Below, in pieces: positions 15,724-23,360 of a stretch of DNA of 64,000 bases. The notes under the pieces are model-generated. The model was given only the letters and a program-made list of their open reading frames with translations, was not told the origin of the DNA and did not search any database. Numbering within the stretch: the first letter of the stretch is position 1; every line of letters starts with the position of its first letter. Made by a program: the position numbers and the translations under genes. Location of the stretch: contig NZ_JABFHG010000017.1 of the NCBI RefSeq assembly GCF_013112485.1, positions 1-64,000 of the forward strand, in the 5' to 3' direction. This DNA comes from Roseicella sp. DB1501. GTDB lineage: Bacteria; Pseudomonadota; Alphaproteobacteria; Acetobacterales; Acetobacteraceae.

Positions 15724-17239
15724 GGAGGAAGGGTCGGCGCTCCTGACCAAAGGTCGCAGCCACGGCCGGAGCCGCCCACACCTTTTCGGCTGCCTCCGCC
15801 TCCCTCGCGGTCGCATCCCCATCCGTGGTCAAGACAACCATCGCGGCGGCGTAGTCGAGATGCTGCGCGATCCGTTCCTTCCCGAACAGATTGCGAACGG
15901 CGGGGGTGGCCTTGTCGTACGCGTTCTCGCCGATGGCAGTCTGCCGACCCGAGCACCGCGACTGCTCGGCCTCCGAGGCGAGCACGCCTCGGCTGACCGA
16001 GCACCGCGTTCTGCTGCCCTTGAGGCCGAGGCGGGTGGCCGTCATCGGCCCGAACTCCAGCCCGACCGCGAGGCCGAGTCCCGCGGTGTCCACGCCCTCC
16101 TCTCCGAGTAGCTCTAGGCAGAGCCTAAAGCTGCTCCGCAGCCCCCCCGCGCAGAGCACCGCGTCGGAGATCGTGGCCTCGGCGTCCGTCGTCTGCGCCG
16201 TACCCTCGGCCATCAGCCCGTGGACGCAGTCGCCAATGAACCGGATGCGCCTGCCCTCGAATTCGGTGGAGAGCACCGCCTCCAGCTCAGAGCGGATGAT
16301 GTGCATTGCCCGGACCACGTCCTCAGGCTCGTCGTCGATGTGCCTCCCAACGTAGGCGGTGAAGCCGTCGAGGTCGGCGTAGAGAGACAGGGCGTCCTGA
16401 CGCCGGGAGTTGCCCGGGGTCAGCGCCGTGAAGTCGAGGTTCCGCATCGGCGGGGTGTGTGACGAGAAGGAGAATGCGCCGATCGGGTTTTTCTCCAGGT
16501 CCTCCCGCCACTGCCTGACGATCGTGTCCTTCGACACGCCGAGTTCGGCTTTCTCCTGCGAGGCCGCCACCTCCTCCGACGTGAGCGGGGTCGCGTCGAG
16601 CTCCGAGGCCTTCAGCTGCTTCAAGCCAATGGCCGCCCGCGCCTCGTTCGTCAAGAAGATCCCCGCATCCTTCCCGCCCGCAGCCCGCTTGGCCGCGTGG
16701 TTGGCTGCGGGGCCGAGGAAGAGGGGCTCGCGGTTGCCGCTGCGCCCGTTGTTCACCGCGAGGGTCTTGCTCGTGTCAATGCCCACCCGCACCACCGCGT
16801 CGGGGATATGCTCGTCGTCATCGCCGGTTTCGGCCAGGGCGTCGGTCACAAGCTGGGCGACGGCGACCGCGCGGTGCACCCGCATTGCCTCGTCGTCGTA
16901 GGGCTTCGTGACCAGCGCATGAAGACGCTGGTTTGCGAAGTCCACCCGGCGGAGGTCACACTCGTTCAGAATGCGGTCCACTGCGCGGTAGTGCAGATTG
17001 AGGAAACGCAGTGTGCGCCTGTGGCAGGTCTCACCTTCCAGCTGCGTGCAGTTCAGCATCTCCTCGAGATTGAGGATGTCCGCGTAGAGGTGGACGCCGT
17101 CGACGCGGTAGGCCTTGTTACGGGGAATATTCTCAAGAGAGAGATCCCGCGTCCAGTCGACGATCTCGACGGTCTTCACCTCGTCAAGGCGCGCCCTGAT
17201 CCGCTTCCGCGCCCTGGCCTCGTTCCAAGTGTGGACCAT
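15716..17239 (-). CDS. Tandem-domain class III-type nucleotidyl cyclase
   Basis: 507 residues. Two cyclase-like domains: N-terminal ~45-190 (VHLYADILNLEEML, FANQRLHALV, FLGPAANHAAKRA) and C-terminal ~280-430 (LSLYADLDGFTAYV, RIRFIGDCVHGLM, GLEFGPMTATRLGLKG). The C-domain keeps both metal-binding Asp (289 and 337). The N-domain has lost the second Asp (ANQ in place of GD) but keeps the N..A.K stretch where class III enzymes have Asn and Arg. The two halves could thus form one shared active site in a fused pseudo-heterodimer. Base-selecting residues are not the canonical adenylate pair, so the product may not be cAMP. Middle gene of the operon, 8 bases after the previous one. Confidence 0.75.
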   Translation of the reverse strand: MVHTWNEARARKRIRARLDEVKTVEIVDWTRDLSLENIPRNKAYRVDGVHLYADILNLEEMLNCTQLEGETCHRRTLRFLNLHYRAVDRILNECDLRRVDFANQRLHALVTKPYDDEAMRVHRAVAVAQLVTDALAETGDDDEHIPDAVVRVGIDTSKTLAVNNGRSGNREPLFLGPAANHAAKRAAGGKDAGIFLTNEARAAIGLKQLKASELDATPLTSEEVAASQEKAELGVSKDTIVRQWREDLEKNPIGAFSFSSHTPPMRNLDFTALTPGNSRRQDALSLYADLDGFTAYVGRHIDDEPEDVVRAMHIIRSELEAVLSTEFEGRRIRFIGDCVHGLMAEGTAQTTDAEATISDAVLCAGGLRSSFRLCLELLGEEGVDTAGLGLAVGLEFGPMTATRLGLKGSRTRCSVSRGVLASEAEQSRCSGRQTAIGENAYDKATPAVRNLFGKERIAQHLDYAAAMVVLTTDGDATAREAEAAEKVWAAPAVAATFGQERRPFLRV

Positions 17240-17247
17240 GGGGCTTC

Positions 17248-18495
17248 CTACTCGGGCTTGCGGTGGATGAAAGTGACAAGATCGGTCTTCACCTTGACCG
17301 TCGCCCTGTCAGGCAGTGCGGAGAGGTGCCGATCGTCCAGGAGCTTGGCAAGTTCCGCGCTAGCCCGAAGGTGCCCATAGGCATCCGCCTCGCCCTCAGG
17401 CGGCTTCGCGCTCTCGATCCGAGCGGCCAAGTTTACAGGCTGCCCGATGAGCGTCACTGCCCACCGGCGGTCGGAGCCGAAATTGCCATAGTGAGCCTGC
17501 CCGATGTGGAGCCCGATGCGCACCCTTAGCGGCTGGCCCGTCAACGGGTGGGACACTGCCGCGACCCGGCCTGCGGCAGCGACCGCGGCATCCAGCGCCG
17601 CATTGGCTACGCGCCGACGTTCACCGGGGGCGTCGGACTCCGGCAGCCAGTACGCCATCAGGCCGTCGCCCATCATCTTGTCCACGAAGCCGCCGTGCTC
17701 CTCGACGACGTCGGCCTGGGCGGACATCGCGGCCCGGATCGAGTCGGCGACCTCCTCGGGCGAGGCCTTTTCCGCCATTGCGCTGAAGCCGACGAGGTCA
17801 GAGAACAGGATGACGGCCTCGCGCCGTTCATAACCCCCTTGCCCATCCGCACGGATCCGGCCAAGGGCGTCCTCGTTAACGAAGCGGCGAAGCAGCGCCT
17901 CGCGCTCCTCGCCCATGAGGAGGGCGCTTGTGCGGGCGGGCACGGTGGCGGCCAGCTTCCCGGCAACGTGGACGGCGAGCCCCTGCCAGATCCCGAGGCG
18001 GTCCTCACACTGCAGAGCCTCAATCGCCCTCATGCTGAAGCAGTAAGCCTCAGTCTGATGGTCGAGAGCCCTCACGGTAGCGCTCCGACGCGAGCCGAGC
18101 CGCATTGCCGCCAACTCACCAATGAGGTCGCCGGGCCCACGCCGCTCGACGAAAACGCCCCGGTCTGGGGTCTGGCCTGTGACCGCCACCTGCCCTCGAG
18201 TGAGCAGCCAGAACGTCGTGGCAGCTTCCCCCTCTTTGCACAGCGCCTCACCATGCATCAGTTCTCTGCGGCGAAGATGAAGAGCATCCAGCACGACCTG
18301 CCAGCGATCCGCGGCGACCCTCGCCAGAAGTCCCGACTGATTCAATGCATGATCCAGCCGCTCTGCGGCCCCACTGGCATCCAGTCGCGCCAGATCGCCC
18401 ATTCGCCCAACCTCTTGTCCAAGCCGCCGCGCGAGGCGCGAGAATCGCTGACCATTCGCCCGCAATGATTGCCTCAGATCCCAGCGCCCTGTCAA
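17248..18495 (-). CDS. Cyclic-nucleotide-binding protein fused to class III cyclase
   Basis: 415 residues from TTG 18495; the true start may be later, for example ATG 18402. A cNMP-binding domain spans ~70-185 with the phosphate cassette IGELAAMRLGSRRSATVRA, including the Glu and Arg that hold the ligand. The class III cyclase domain (~225-410) has metal Asp233 (FSDLVGF) and Asp277 (KMMGDGL), Lys273, Asn355 and Arg359. The Asp that normally pairs with the Lys to select adenine is replaced by Ala346 (RRWAVTLIG), so base choice may differ. It could read the product of the next gene and amplify the signal. First gene of the operon and divergent from the XRE gene. Confidence 0.8.
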   Translation of the reverse strand: MTGRWDLRQSLRANGQRFSRLARRLGQEVGRMGDLARLDASGAAERLDHALNQSGLLARVAADRWQVVLDALHLRRRELMHGEALCKEGEAATTFWLLTRGQVAVTGQTPDRGVFVERRGPGDLIGELAAMRLGSRRSATVRALDHQTEAYCFSMRAIEALQCEDRLGIWQGLAVHVAGKLAATVPARTSALLMGEEREALLRRFVNEDALGRIRADGQGGYERREAVILFSDLVGFSAMAEKASPEEVADSIRAAMSAQADVVEEHGGFVDKMMGDGLMAYWLPESDAPGERRRVANAALDAAVAAAGRVAAVSHPLTGQPLRVRIGLHIGQAHYGNFGSDRRWAVTLIGQPVNLAARIESAKPPEGEADAYGHLRASAELAKLLDDRHLSALPDRATVKVKTDLVTFIHRKPE

Positions 18496-18613
18496 CAGTT
18501 GAAGCTGTTTCCATTAGAAACATGTGGTCAGAACTATGCTCAGTGCCTTATGTTTCCCTCGTTGACGCGGGCGGGCTTAGGTGATTCCCTACGCGTGGGA
18601 TTGGGATTGAGAA

Positions 18614-18940
18614 ATGCCAAAGCGGCGAGAAGGGAGGGCTGGGAGCCTCTACGAAGCGGTCGGTGCGGAGTTGCGAGCACACCGTGCGGCATGCGGTCTG
18701 AGGCAAGAGGAGCTCGCGTTGCGCGTTGGCATCTCCCGGGCATCCGTTGCGAACATTGAGGGCGGTCGGCAAACTATTTCCCTCCACCACCTCACCGACC
18801 TGGCCGAGGCACTAGAGACGACCGCTTCATCGTTGCTACGGGCAGTGGAGGCGCACCAGAACAAGCAAGCCAGCATACCAGCTGACCTGCCCCCAGCCGT
18901 GCAAACCTTTCTGAAAACCAAGATTAGGCTCGTGCCATGA
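18614..18940 (+). CDS. XRE-family HTH regulator
   Basis: 108 residues, ATG at 18614. Helix-turn-helix at ~20-70 (LRAHRAACGLRQEELALRVG, ISRASVANIEGGRQTISL). The C-terminus is a short linker. It overlaps the next gene as ATGA, the usual pairing of an XRE repressor with an ImmA/IrrE-type protease that cleaves it. It is divergent from the cyclase operon across a 118-bp gap, so it may control that operon. Confidence 0.9.
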   Translation: MPKRREGRAGSLYEAVGAELRAHRAACGLRQEELALRVGISRASVANIEGGRQTISLHHLTDLAEALETTASSLLRAVEAHQNKQASIPADLPPAVQTFLKTKIRLVP

Positions 18941-19467
18941 AGGCTTCGAGGCCGCGCTTTTCCTTTATCATTCGCCTCACAGAGCGGCTGCTGGCAGACC
19001 ACGCGGTGACGGCACCGCCCGTCCCGGTCGAGTCGATTGCGAAGGCAATGGGCTGCAGAGTCGTATTCGGTTCCCTGCAGGATGTCTCGGGCATCCTCGT
19101 GCGTTCAGCCGAAGGGGCGACGATTGGGGTGAACGAGCGGCAGCCGCCGGTCCGCAGGCGGTTCACGATCGCCCACGAGCTCGGCCATCTCCTCCTTCAC
19201 CAAGGCAACCAGATCACCTACGACCACGAGTTCAGGGTGAACCTTCGGTCCGTCGAGTCGTCGGAGGGGCAGGACGTGGAGGAGATCGAGGCCAACTTCT
19301 TCGCAGCCTCCATACTCATGCCGGACGCCTTCCTCGAGGCCGATCCGAGGACGGCATTCATCCACCTCGATGATGATGCCGCTGTCAGTGCACTTGCGAG
19401 GACATTCAAAGTCAGCCAGCAGGCGATGACCCTGCGGCTCGCCCGCCTCCTCGGCCGGAAAGCTTGA
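18937..19467 (+). CDS. ImmA/IrrE-family zinc metallopeptidase
   Basis: 176 residues. The zinc motif HELGHLLLH at ~86-94 is preceded by RRRFTIAHELG and followed by the third-ligand region EEIEANFFAASILMP, all typical of ImmA/IrrE proteins. These cleave a partner XRE repressor in response to stress or DNA entry. It is translationally coupled to the XRE gene (ATGA). The pair may be the induction switch of the neighbouring cyclase/E2-like operon or of an unseen mobile element. A 13-bp stem hairpin follows at 19501. Confidence 0.92.
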   Translation: MKASRPRFSFIIRLTERLLADHAVTAPPVPVESIAKAMGCRVVFGSLQDVSGILVRSAEGATIGVNERQPPVRRRFTIAHELGHLLLHQGNQITYDHEFRVNLRSVESSEGQDVEEIEANFFAASILMPDAFLEADPRTAFIHLDDDAAVSALARTFKVSQQAMTLRLARLLGRKA

Positions 19468-19821
19468 GCTCGACGCGGTTGTCGAAGAAGCGCACCTAGC
19501 GGCCCTGGCCTGAGCTGCAGCACCGCAGTTCAGGCCAGGGCCGGAAGCCCTCGTCGGTGGAGGCTAATGTCTACTTTCGGCCACGACCTGCCCTTAGGCA
19601 GCCAACGGTAAAGTCCGGCAGTCTGCAAAATCCTGCAAAGGATCGCGGTCGGGCATTCTTCAGGGCGGTTAGCATCACGCTGCCCATCCCTCATCCACAT
19701 TTCGAATGTTTGCTGGCGCCGTCCGCGCGGTTCCGCGCCGACCCGGGAACGTGCGATGGGATCCGCCCACGTCCGGACCGCGTCGTCCGATGCCGTAACC
19801 GCAAAGCACCCGAGGTTCGAC
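19468..19821. other. Intergenic region between protease and copC
   Basis: 354 bases without a supportable gene. It holds the hairpin at 19501-19542 and, further right, the presumed copC promoter; no CueR box or GACA-N5-TGTC site was seen here. Confidence 0.6.
19501..19542 (+). terminator. Hairpin after the XRE-protease pair
   Basis: A perfect 13-bp stem GGCCCTGGCCTGA / TCAGGCCAGGGCC with a 16-base loop, 34 bases after the protease stop. No T-run, so it is a probable terminator or mRNA-stabilising hairpin. Confidence 0.6.
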
Positions 19822-20208
19822 ATGACCGCTTTGTTTCTCCAGCGCCGCTCCCTCCTGGGCGCCGCCATCGTCCTTGGCCTTGCTACGGCGGGTCCGGCCC
19901 TTGCGCACTCGGATCTCCACCACGCCGAGCCCGCCGACGGCGCCGTGCTTCGGAACTCCCCATCCACCGTCTCCCTGATGTTCGCGACGCGTGTGCGGGT
20001 GATGACCTTGAAGCTGCTGGACGAGACCGGACGCGAAAGGAAGCTGGCCCGCGAGGGCGATCGCGCCGCCACCGTCGAACAGGTGCGGGCGACCGTGCAG
20101 GAGACGCTGCCGCCCGGTGCCTACCGCGTCGAGTGGCGTGGCGCCTCGGCGGACGGCCATGTCGGCGGCGGCGCACTGGCCTTCCGGGTCGAGCGCGCCG
20201 CCCGGTGA
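19822..20208 (+). CDS. copC: CopC periplasmic copper-binding protein
   Basis: 128 residues, ATG at 19822. Signal peptide ending GPALA, then the mature N-terminus HSDLHHAEPADGAVL; the terminal His is the conserved Cu(II) ligand of CopC. A seven-strand beta barrel is expected, ending in PPGAYRVEWRGASADGHVGG with the conserved D-G-H ligands. The Met-rich Cu(I) loop of plasmid CopC proteins is absent. Overlaps copD as GTGA. Confidence 0.92.
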   Translation: MTALFLQRRSLLGAAIVLGLATAGPALAHSDLHHAEPADGAVLRNSPSTVSLMFATRVRVMTLKLLDETGRERKLAREGDRAATVEQVRATVQETLPPGAYRVEWRGASADGHVGGGALAFRVERAAR

Positions 20209-21104
20209 TCCTGGCCCTGCTCCAGGGCGACGAGCTGGGCTGGGGCGCCGCCGCCGTCGTGCTGCGCGCCGCCTACTACGCGGGCAGCCTCGGTGGCGCG
20301 GGGCTCGCCTTCTTCGCGCTCCTGTTCGGCGCCCGGCTGGACGAGGGCGACGCCCGGCGGCTGCGGCACTGGGCGACCGGCGCCAGCCTGCTCGCCATCG
20401 TCGCCGCCCTCGGCGCCCTGACCGCCCATGTCGGCGTCCTGATGGGTGGCGATACCCTCACGGACCCCGACGGCTGGAGCGTCGTGCTCATGTCCCCGGC
20501 AGGTGCCTCTTATGGGCTGGGTGGAGGCGGCGCGCTGCTCGTGGCGACGCTGGCCCTTGGCCTGTCCTGGGCGCCGACTGCGGCGGCGGGTGGCCTCATC
20601 GTCTGCGCCAGCTACGCGCTGCTCGGGCACACGACATCGCTCGCTCCCCGGCCGCTGCTGGCGGGTCTGTTGCTGGTCCACCTCGTGGTGGCAGCCTATT
20701 GGATCGGCAGCCTGCCGCCACTCGCCTGGGTCTCGCGGCGCGACGGCCCGCATGCCGCCCGCCTCGTCGAGGACTGGGCCCGCGTCGCGGCGGCCGCCGT
20801 GCCGGTTCTCGTGGCGGCGGGCTCGGTGCTTGCCTGGTGGATTGTCGGCGACCTCGGGCAGCTCCTCGGCTCCTGGTACGGCTGGGCGCTCATGGCCAAG
20901 GCGGCCTTGGTCGCGGTCCTGCTGGGCTTCGCGGCCTGGCACCGCTTCCGCCTGACACCGGCGCTGGCGGCGCGCACCCCCGGCGCCGGAGCCAGGCTGG
21001 CCCGTTCGGTGACTGTGGAGGCTGTTGTCGCCCTGCTGGTGCTCTGGGCGGCCGCCGAGATGGTTTCGACCTCACCCCCGGGCCTCACACACCGGATGCA
21101 CTGA
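20205..21104 (+). CDS. copD: CopD inner-membrane copper protein
   Basis: 299 residues from GTG 20205 (GTGA overlap with copC). About eight membrane spans, with the CopD features SLGGAGLAFFALLFGARL, ALTAHVG, YALLGHTTS, LLLVHLVVAAYWIGSLPPL and a C-terminal Ser-Pro-Pro-Gly-Leu. Intramembrane His residues are as expected for copper uptake. CopC and CopD together bring copper across the inner membrane, probably to load cuproproteins. Confidence 0.9.
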   Translation: MILALLQGDELGWGAAAVVLRAAYYAGSLGGAGLAFFALLFGARLDEGDARRLRHWATGASLLAIVAALGALTAHVGVLMGGDTLTDPDGWSVVLMSPAGASYGLGGGGALLVATLALGLSWAPTAAAGGLIVCASYALLGHTTSLAPRPLLAGLLLVHLVVAAYWIGSLPPLAWVSRRDGPHAARLVEDWARVAAAAVPVLVAAGSVLAWWIVGDLGQLLGSWYGWALMAKAALVAVLLGFAAWHRFRLTPALAARTPGAGARLARSVTVEAVVALLVLWAAAEMVSTSPPGLTHRMH

Positions 21105-21143
21105 GGTACATGCCCTCGAGGCAGTAGCGGCGTTAGGAGCACC

Positions 21144-22166
21144 ATGCATCAGCACACGATGGACACTTGGCGGCACGGCCACACCTTCGGCCAGGACCGG
21201 CCCCGCGCGGGCGAGCGGCGGACGCTGCTCGTCCTCCTGCTCACGGCGGTCACGATGGTCGTCGAGATCGGTGCCGGGCTGGCCTTCGGCTCCGTCGCGC
21301 TGCTCGCGGACGGGCTGCACATGGGCTCGCACGCGGCGGCCCTCGGCATCAGCGCGTTCGCATACGCCTACGCCCGGCGCCGTGCCGCCGACCCACGCTT
21401 CGCCTTCGGGACCGGCAAGGTCAATGCGCTCGCTGGTTACACCGGGGCCGTTCTGCTCGCCGCCTTCGCCCTGGCGATGGTATGGGAGAGCATCACCCGG
21501 CTGGTGAACCCGGTGCCCATCACCTTCGGATGGGCCATCGCGGTCGCGGTGGTGGGCCTCGCCGTCAACGCGGCCTCGGTGCTGATCCTCGGCATCCATG
21601 ACCACGGCCACCACCACCACGGCCACGAGGCGCACGACCATGGCCACCATCACGGCCATGACGACCACGAGCATGGGCATCATGACCACGACCACGAACA
21701 CCATGGTCACGGGCACGACCTGAACCTGCGCGCGGCCTATCTCCACGTCATGGCCGACGCCTTGACCTCGGTGCTGGCCATCGCGGCGCTGTTGGCGGGC
21801 CTGTTCCTGGGCGCGTGGTGGATGGACCCGCTGATGGGTCTGGTCGGCGCCGCGCTCGTCACGCACTGGTCCTGGGGCCTGCTCCGGGACACCAGCCGCA
21901 TCCTGCTCGACCACCAGGCGCCGGAGCCGGTCCTGCGGGCGGTGCGCGAGGCCATCGAAGGCGTGGCCGACAACCGGCTTTACGACCTGCATGTCTGGTC
22001 GGTGGCGCCCGGGGTCTACGCGGCCGCCCTGGGCGTCGTCACCCACACCCCCCGTCCGCCCGAGCACTACAAGGCGCTCATCCCGGAGGGCCTCGGAGTC
22101 GCCCATGTCACGGTCGAGGTGCAGGAGTGCCGGGAGGCGCCCGTCCTGCATGGGCAGGCGGCTTAG
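21144..22166 (+). CDS. DmeF-like cation diffusion facilitator with His-rich loop
   Basis: 340 residues, ATG at 21144. Six membrane spans. The first site reads ADGLHMGSHAAAL, with His where many CDF proteins have Asp, as in the DmeF (Co/Ni) branch. The second site is HVMADALTSVLA (H...D). Between spans four and five lies a ~45-residue loop made almost only of His, Asp and Gly. A cytosolic domain of ~85 residues follows (DNRLYDLHVWSVAPG). It should export a divalent cation (Co, Ni or Zn) against protons. Confidence 0.9.
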   Translation: MHQHTMDTWRHGHTFGQDRPRAGERRTLLVLLLTAVTMVVEIGAGLAFGSVALLADGLHMGSHAAALGISAFAYAYARRRAADPRFAFGTGKVNALAGYTGAVLLAAFALAMVWESITRLVNPVPITFGWAIAVAVVGLAVNAASVLILGIHDHGHHHHGHEAHDHGHHHGHDDHEHGHHDHDHEHHGHGHDLNLRAAYLHVMADALTSVLAIAALLAGLFLGAWWMDPLMGLVGAALVTHWSWGLLRDTSRILLDHQAPEPVLRAVREAIEGVADNRLYDLHVWSVAPGVYAAALGVVTHTPRPPEHYKALIPEGLGVAHVTVEVQECREAPVLHGQAA

Positions 22167-22324
22167 GGAAAGGAGGCCCGGACGCTGCTGTTCCGCGAAA
22201 GCGGATTCGGCAGAGGGGGGCGCTTTGGAAACCTGCCGGAATTCGCGGGGCGGCTGTAGAGGTTGGCACGCAGTTCGGCCGCTTGGCGGCCGGGCTACCT
22301 GCGGGGACTGCCGATGACATCCGG

Positions 22325-22825
22325 CTAGCCGGGTGCCTGCCGCGTGCCTCCGGACGGGGGCGTCGCCCATCTCCATCCCCGGCAGGCCCAGGCCAGGGAC
22401 GCCGTCGGGATCACCAGCCACTGGGCCACGGGGGATAGCCCGGTCCCCAGCCATGGCAGCGTCGGCATCAGCTCCGAGTAGGCCCAGGCTCCGCGGGCGA
22501 GGTTCGCTGCCTCGCTGTAGACGGTGTAGCCGAGGCCGATGGCTATGGCCGCGGCGGCGACGGGCACGAAGCGGCGCCGGGGCCAATCCGGTGACCCAAG
22601 GAACAGCAGGGCGGCGACGAGCGAGCACGCCGCGATGAGGACGTCGCCGAAGGTGCAGTGCAGGGCCGCGAAGGCGATCTCGCCCGGCGTGCCGGTCCGC
22701 CACAGCGTGTAGAGCGGCAGGTGCGCGAACTCCCAGGCTAGGTTCCCGGCGGCTACCGCGCCCAGGTGTCGCCGGAGCGCCGCGAGCCAGTCCGGTGTCC
22801 CGAGGGTGGGCTCGTCCGCCGTCAC
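22325..22825 (-). CDS. Small multi-span membrane protein of the copper operon
   Basis: 166 residues from GTG 22825, which overlaps the DUF2933 stop as GTGA. Four or five membrane spans (LAWEFAHLPLYTLW, DVLIAACSLVAALLFLG, FVPVAAAAIAIGLGYTVYSE, LSPVAQWLVIPTASLAWACR). No family recognised. It is the last gene of the run starting with the multicopper oxidase at 27517. Confidence 0.7.
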   Translation of the reverse strand: MTADEPTLGTPDWLAALRRHLGAVAAGNLAWEFAHLPLYTLWRTGTPGEIAFAALHCTFGDVLIAACSLVAALLFLGSPDWPRRRFVPVAAAAIAIGLGYTVYSEAANLARGAWAYSELMPTLPWLGTGLSPVAQWLVIPTASLAWACRGWRWATPPSGGTRQAPG

Positions 22826-23055
22826 CGGCCCGCGGACGCGTCCGGCCGCCCAGCCGGACCCGCGCGGTGGTCGTGGTGCCCGTGGTGCATGAACAGGTGC
22901 ATCAGCGGGCAGGCGAGCAGGAGCAGGTAGGGCAGGGCGCCGAGAGCGTGCGCGTAGTGCTCCCGCAGGATATAGAAGGCGGCGACGAGGGCGAACCCGA
23001 TCAGGGCGATGCCGCCTTTGCTCCGCCACCAGGGTGCTTGCGTCCGCTCGTGCAT
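22822..23055 (-). CDS. DUF2933 membrane protein
   Basis: 77 residues, ATG at 23055. Two spans (GGIALIGFALVAAFYILREH and ALPYLLLLACPLMHLFMHHG) and the C-terminal HGHHDH cluster typical of DUF2933 proteins, which cluster with copper resistance and NADH-type genes. Function unknown. Confidence 0.82.
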   Translation of the reverse strand: MHERTQAPWWRSKGGIALIGFALVAAFYILREHYAHALGALPYLLLLACPLMHLFMHHGHHDHRAGPAGRPDASAGR

Positions 23056-23125
23056 CTCAAACCTCCGTCGGCGGCACTGTACGCGCCTCCTGCCGCCGCC
23101 GCGTTGCGCTGGATCAACCGGCTGC

Positions 23126-23317
23126 TCAGTGATGCCGATGCTCCGGGGCCGGGGCCGGGGCCGGGGCCGGTGCCGCGCCGGTCGCGCCCGCGGCCCCGCC
23201 GATGCCTGCGCCGGTGGCATGCGCGGGCGGCGCCGCCCGCTGCATCCCGGCGGGCGCCGTAGCGCAGGCGGCCAGCAGGGCGGCCGCCGCAAGGAAAAGC
23301 CCCGTCCTCTCCAACAT
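23126..23317 (-). CDS. Tiny lipoprotein
   Basis: 63 residues. ATG at 23317 is chosen because GGAGGACC lies immediately upstream; an in-frame GTG 15 bases earlier would place that site inside the gene. Lipobox LLAAC at ~18, then an Ala/Pro/Gly-rich tail ending EHRHH. No family. Fourth gene of the leftward copper operon. Confidence 0.65.
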   Translation of the reverse strand: MLERTGLFLAAAALLAACATAPAGMQRAAPPAHATGAGIGGAAGATGAAPAPAPAPAPEHRHH

Positions 23318-23360
23318 TGGTCCTCCGTTCACCGAGGCGAGCCCCGGAAGGCGCCTGCAG

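Noticed and set aside
21600-21720. Apparent short tandem DNA repeats
   Set aside because: They are codons of the His/Gly/Asp loop of the cation exporter, not a CRISPR array or satellite.
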